Origin: Rudanella lutea DSM 19387
Lineage (GTDB): Bacteria > Bacteroidota > Bacteroidia > Cytophagales > Spirosomataceae
DNA length: 64,000 nt
NCBI RefSeq assembly: GCF_000383955.1
Contig: NZ_KB913013.1
Coordinates: forward strand, 849,694-913,693
Direction of reading: 5' to 3'
The notes below the pieces were generated by a model, which saw only the letters and a list, made by a program, of their open reading frames with translations, ran no database searches and was not told the origin of the DNA. Shown piece after piece: positions 61,501 to 64,000 of this stretch. The translations under genes were made by a program, and so were the position numbers. The first letter of the stretch is position 1. Every line of letters starts with the position of its first letter.

Positions 61501-61620
61501 CACAGTACCCTGCACCAGCCCTTGCTCCTGCCCGACCCGCTCTACCCGAAACGGTAGCTGGGCCCGGCTTTCCAGAAACCCGATCCCGCACAACAACCCA
61601 ACCAGCCAAGCCGTTTTCAT
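58591..61620 (-). CDS. Two-component sensor kinase with beta-propeller sensor
   Basis: A 1009-residue sensor kinase. A signal peptide is followed by a long propeller region (about residues 25-650) of Reg_prop repeats (RGFIWVGTQDGICRYN, GDLWIGTDEGLNQY, GTLWVGTLGGGLQAYD), a Y_Y_Y domain (about 660-745; FEVRAANNDGLWG), one transmembrane helix (about 750-770) and the cytoplasmic HisKA_3 domain with phospho-His at about residue 821 (ERTHFARELHDGVG). The HATPase domain shows ELFQNALKHAG and DNGRGFDP (about 928 and 955). The gene lacks a receiver domain. Its ATG overlaps the stop of the response-regulator gene (ATGA), so the two form a pair. Confidence 0.95.
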   Translation of the reverse strand: MKTAWLVGLLCGIGFLESRAQLPFRVERVGQEQGLVQGTVSAMCKDSRGFIWVGTQDGICRYNGGQFRAYRPSAIDSTAPVGLFVNQIIEAPTGDLWIGTDEGLNQYQRATDRFTPFQLTDSRGRRMSNPTTPFRATAHTVWYWSGQEGIVRYNIRERKKQVLFNQFSFAFNYYVTQNATTFDRRGRLWIHADEGIIAYDTTTRRATHYFSRHAQNRLGPPLVFFDFHLARNGLIYLVYADGIVCFDPDRQQFELFTSWQGKPMGQVFDLAEDPTGQLYLATLDHHVLRFNPVARTFTAVQYRPADQTQLGDVYYLYHFGDGIIWLNEDPQGLVKLNPYGAQFGLVNGQTHPKLANLNIRSFAETPDGTLWVGTLGGGLQAYDRQADRLDKPFGHDPANPQSLPGDQIRHLLTDASGTLWIATDQGLARYRGRGQFQTYRPPGATLNSGRVFVRHLAEVDNRWLLVGTEDGLYLFDRATEQFAEQSFFRHKIIGFAAPDRHGRIWVGVNEEGIYVGKLHNRQWKRRAKLLNEPVAASFYADAQNEWVSTSKGLFRFDSQLRLRQHFDEGNGLPNAFVYGVLPGQAGELWLSTNRGLCRLAVESGRVRTYGPSDGLQGNEFNGNSFFRARNGELFFGGTLGFNHFFPAQIRPNQYRPMVQLTNLTVAEKPYDLPTYIGEIRRLTLPPPDNTFALTYAALDYFSAGANRYQYRLLGLDSAWVQAGTQTVARFIKLPPGSYVFEVRAANNDGLWGPIRRLRIQLEAPFYLTFWFRLLLLTTLMAGLYGFYRYRLFAVRQQQRRDLQTAVQTQESERTHFARELHDGVGANLAALKLYLSHVGSPHVPQPDLKTRSLALLETSITDLRRLINQFSPQSLQVLGLPSALAQAAETVASVSGLQVNLHVDPQLPPLDPAFQINLYRIVQELFQNALKHAGASELTLALTVGPDGLTLHYGDNGRGFDPQVVRPNSQGLTNIRHRVELLEGEWTIRSAPGEGVQIRIRVPLPAQNT

Positions 61621-62249
61621 GCCCGCTGCAACAAGCGGGTGGTCAGCTCTACCGCGTTGTGTACCCCGAGTTTTGCATAAATATTTTTGCGGTGCGTTTC
61701 CACCGTACGGGGGCTGGTAAACGTCCGGGTTGCAATGGCGGTGTTGCTCAAGCCCTGCACGAGCAAATGGGCCACTTCCTGTTCGCGGGGGGTGAGCCGA
61801 TAATCAGGCACTTGGCTCTGGTCCGGCGGCAAGGCAGTCGGTGAGTAAAGTAACACGTGCTGCAACGAAGGATCAAGATAGATTTCGCCCCCGCAAACGG
61901 CATCCAGTGCCTTCATCAAATCCGCATGGTGGGCCGTTTTGGGACAGTAGCCATTGACGCCAGCCCGCAACATGGTTTGAACAGTAGCCGCTTCGGTTTC
62001 CATCGAAATGGCCAGAATCGGCAAGTCAGGCCGAAACTCGCGCACCAATCGCGCCACCGCCGGGCCCGGCAGATCGGGCAGGCTGACATCGAGCAATAGT
62101 AAATCGATGGATTGCTGCTCCAACGTCGGAAGCACCTCCGCTCCCAACGTCACAACCTCTACCACCTCGTATAGCTCCGAAAACTGGAATAGAAACCGAA
62201 GACCATCGGCAAACAGCCGGTGATCGTCGGCAATAAGAATACGTTTCAT
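61617..62249 (-). CDS. NarL/FixJ-type response regulator
   Basis: A 210-residue regulator. The receiver has LIADDH near the N-terminus, the phospho-acceptor Asp54 (LLLLDVSLPD) and Lys104 (GYCPKTAHH). The LuxR-type DNA-binding domain (about 150-205) reads LTPREQEVAHLLVQGLSNTAI and RTVETHRKNIYAKLGV (quoted in part). It is the first gene of the group and is coupled to the kinase. The ATG at 62249 is preferred to 62261. Confidence 0.95.
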   Translation of the reverse strand: MKRILIADDHRLFADGLRFLFQFSELYEVVEVVTLGAEVLPTLEQQSIDLLLLDVSLPDLPGPAVARLVREFRPDLPILAISMETEAATVQTMLRAGVNGYCPKTAHHADLMKALDAVCGGEIYLDPSLQHVLLYSPTALPPDQSQVPDYRLTPREQEVAHLLVQGLSNTAIATRTFTSPRTVETHRKNIYAKLGVHNAVELTTRLLQRA

Positions 62250-62708
62250 ATGGGTAGGCACCGATTACAAACACTAATGTAAGTAATATTTAGTCGCTCT
62301 ACTCAACGGGCTCGCAAACAACCGCTTTCCGAAAAATAGATCTGTACGAAAAATAATTCTAAACGGAAACATTTCGGGTAAACTGACGTTATGTTGACAA
62401 ATAGACGCTCGGTTCTTACATTTGCCCTGTCATATCCTTCGACTATCAACCGATAGGTCGTCAGATTTCAAGCCAAATAATATCCTCGTACATCCAACGG
62501 CTCTCACCGGGCCCCTTGCCTGTACGAAGCGCGTAGCAAACCAATAAGCAGCCCCCGGAGTCTCACCAGCCCGTTGCGCCCTGTTTTCAATGCCACTATC
62601 CTTAGTTGACCTACTTCTGATCCATCGTCTTTTCTGAAAGCGCCCTTCGCGCTCGTCTACTGCTAATCACGCTTTACGCCCTGCAAGGTTACTGATAACC
62701 TGACTTTT
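62250..62708. other. Divergent intergenic region and rho leader
   Basis: No gene was seen in these 459 bases. They hold the rho promoter and, on its plus strand, a long leader that is C-rich and G-poor: by hand count 62461-62700 contains about 82 C and 43 G. No clear -7 box for the minus-strand response regulator was found. Confidence 0.65.
62394..62424 (+). promoter_or_regulatory. rho promoter (TTG, 20-nt spacer, TACATTTG)
   Basis: TTG at 62394-62396 and TACATTTG at 62417-62424 are spaced 20 nt, the best match to the Bacteroidota -33/-7 consensus in the window. Transcription would start near 62430 and leave a leader of about 278 nt before the rho ATG. Confidence 0.7.
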
Positions 62709-64000
62709 ATGTACAATATTGAAGAACTGAATATGAAGCTTCTGTCGGAGCTTCGCACGATTGCCGATCAATTTGGAATCACCGACGGCAACAAGTACCC
62801 AAAACGTGAATTGATTTATAAGATTCTGGACCATCAGGCGCGGATGCCTATGCCCGATGAAGCGGCCCCCGAGGCAGCCGTTGCGGAGGCCCCACGTCGG
62901 GGACGCCGGCCCCGGGCTGAGGCAGTAACCGCCGAGCCCACGCCCGAAGTAGTTGCCGAAACGCCAGCCCCGGAAACGGATACCCCGGCTGTAACACCCG
63001 CACGGACGCGCAGCCGGATTCGGCGGGATGCCGGTGCAGCCGATACACCACCTCCCACCAACGAAACTGAATCGATTGCACGTACTGACGAAGGTATGTT
63101 GCAAACGCCTACCGAATCGACTGAGGCTGGTACTACGCCTGAGCGCCCCACCGAAGGACGCCGTGAGCCAGCGCCCCGGCCCAACCAGCTCCGCCCCGAA
63201 CGGGGTAATGAAGCCAACGGAACACGCCCTGACGTGGGCCGCCCCGATGCAGGGCGTATTGAGCGAAACGGACGTCGGTCAGACATGGGCCGCCCAGAAA
63301 CCGGTCGCCCCGATATGGGCCGTGGCAATGACCGCAACAACCCCAGTGGACGTGATTTCCGGGATCAACGGCAGGGCGACCCACGTCAGGGTGACCCGCG
63401 TCAGGGCGATGCCCGCCCAAGCCGGTTTGGACAACCCGGTAACCGGGATATGGAAAATCGGCCCCGCCGTGATGAGCGGCCGGGTGGTTTGCGGGAGCGC
63501 CGTCGGGCGGTAACGGATGAGTCGGCGATGAGTATGCGCGTTGAGTCGGAGGAAGAATTTCTGACACCGACCGTCGTTGAAGAGGGTAACACAACCGTTG
63601 CCACCGCTCCTGCTGACGGAGAAACACCGGTTACAGAAGGCGCCCCCGCCGAAGCTTCAGCCGAGTTTACCGAAGCTCCCGCCGACGGCGACCGGCAGCA
63701 AACCACGCAGGCTCCGCAACCCTCACGGGAGTCGTTGGAGTACCAAAACCGGATTCGTCGGCAATACAATCAGCATATCCGCGAATTCGACGGAATCATT
63801 GAAAATGAGGGCGTTCTGGAAATTATGTCCGACGGCGGCTACGGTTTCCTGCGGTCGGCTGACTACAATTTCCTGGCCAGCCCCGACGATATTTATGTAT
63901 CGCCTTCGCAGATCAAACTGTTTGGCCTGAAAACGGGCGATACAGTGAAAGGAGCTATCCGGCCCCCGAAAGAAGGCGAGAAATACTTTGCCCTGTTGCG
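62709..64000 (+). CDS. rho: Transcription termination factor Rho, N-terminal part (cut by window edge)
   Basis: The first 430 codons of rho; the gene continues past the window. Residues 1-45 form the Rho_N helical domain ([21 protein letters not shown] quoted in part; [15 protein letters not shown]). About 280 residues of disordered, Arg/Gly/Pro/Glu-rich sequence follow ([32 protein letters not shown] quoted in part; three RQGD repeats). The RNA-binding cold-shock-like domain starts at about residue 345 ([21 protein letters not shown]). Rho is an RNA helicase that ends transcription. A long insertion in this place is known in Bacteroidota. Start: ATG at 62709. Confidence 0.93.
   Translation, partial: MYNIEELNMKLLSELRTIADQFGITDGNKYPKRELIYKILDHQARMPMPDEAAPEAAVAEAPRRGRRPRAEAVTAEPTPEVVAETPAPETDTPAVTPARTRSRIRRDAGAADTPPPTNETESIARTDEGMLQTPTESTEAGTTPERPTEGRREPAPRPNQLRPERGNEANGTRPDVGRPDAGRIERNGRRSDMGRPETGRPDMGRGNDRNNPSGRDFRDQRQGDPRQGDPRQGDARPSRFGQPGNRDMENRPRRDERPGGLRERRRAVTDESAMSMRVESEEEFLTPTVVEEGNTTVATAPADGETPVTEGAPAEASAEFTEAPADGDRQQTTQAPQPSRESLEYQNRIRRQYNQHIREFDGIIENEGVLEIMSDGGYGFLRSADYNFLASPDDIYVSPSQIKLFGLKTGDTVKGAIRPPKEGEKYFALL

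Noticed and set aside
63133-63627. Antisense ORFs across the rho insertion
   Set aside because: They arise from the biased codons of the Arg/Gly/Pro-rich insertion; the plus-strand rho frame is open from 62709 to the window edge.

Overview
The window looks like a chromosomal segment of a Bacteroidota bacterium of the order Cytophagales, most likely Spirosomaceae-like (inference). The evidence is GldC, a PorD (DUF4835) protein, a PorE-like OmpA protein, three proteins with type IX secretion (T9SS) C-terminal sorting domains, several Bacteroidota-specific DUF families, -7 boxes of the form TAnnTTTG (TATCTTTG, TACATTTG), and almost no Shine-Dalgarno sequences. No rRNA, tRNA, CRISPR array, insertion sequence or phage gene was seen.

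Layout. 1-9900: deoxynucleoside kinase (cut by the window edge), deoxynucleotidase, a 2-oxoacid dehydrogenase E2, CinA, a DUF4197 protein, GldC, a secreted thioredoxin-like protein, a GH3-like adenylating enzyme, SurE and TrhO. 9900-14900: a DUF2490 protein coupled to an exported beta-carbonic anhydrase, a decayed second copy of trhO, a small iron-sulfur/thiol cluster (YjdI-CDGSH fusion, ABM-like protein, OsmC) and a DUF3050 protein. 14900-24600: an exoenzyme region with a lipoprotein, two subtilases, a DUF1810 protein, a T9SS zinc carboxypeptidase, a sulfatase and a Nudix hydrolase. 24600-36500: a DUF2911 protein, a sodium/solute symporter with an unlisted 41-residue companion, a GT-C membrane glycosyltransferase, an SDR, a PorE-like OmpA protein, TilS and an OstA-like LPS-transport protein. 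36500-44230: a T9SS substrate followed by bamD-rpoZ-coaBC-porD-recN and then a lipoprotein, SCO and cytochrome c group. 44230-49030: GH43, LptC, a PH-domain protein, a FadL-like outer-membrane protein and CoaX.

49200-62250 is the most accessory-looking part. Every gene is on the minus strand: a response regulator and a propeller-type sensor kinase come first in transcription, then a run of small envelope or secreted proteins, a collagen-like lipoprotein, a receiver-less LytTR regulator, two tandem FG-GAP repeat paralogs and a 1096-residue secreted protein. I read it as a candidate sensor-controlled surface-protein locus. The window ends in a truncated rho gene that has a recognisable promoter, a leader of about 280 nt that is rich in C and poor in G, and a long disordered insertion.

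Genes that work together: BamD, the OstA-like protein and LptC serve outer-membrane biogenesis. PorD, the PorE-like protein and GldC serve T9SS/gliding, and export the subtilase, the carboxypeptidase and the 36583 protein. CoaX and CoaBC belong to coenzyme A synthesis. The kinase and nucleotidases at 1-775 and 8033-8809 handle nucleotides.
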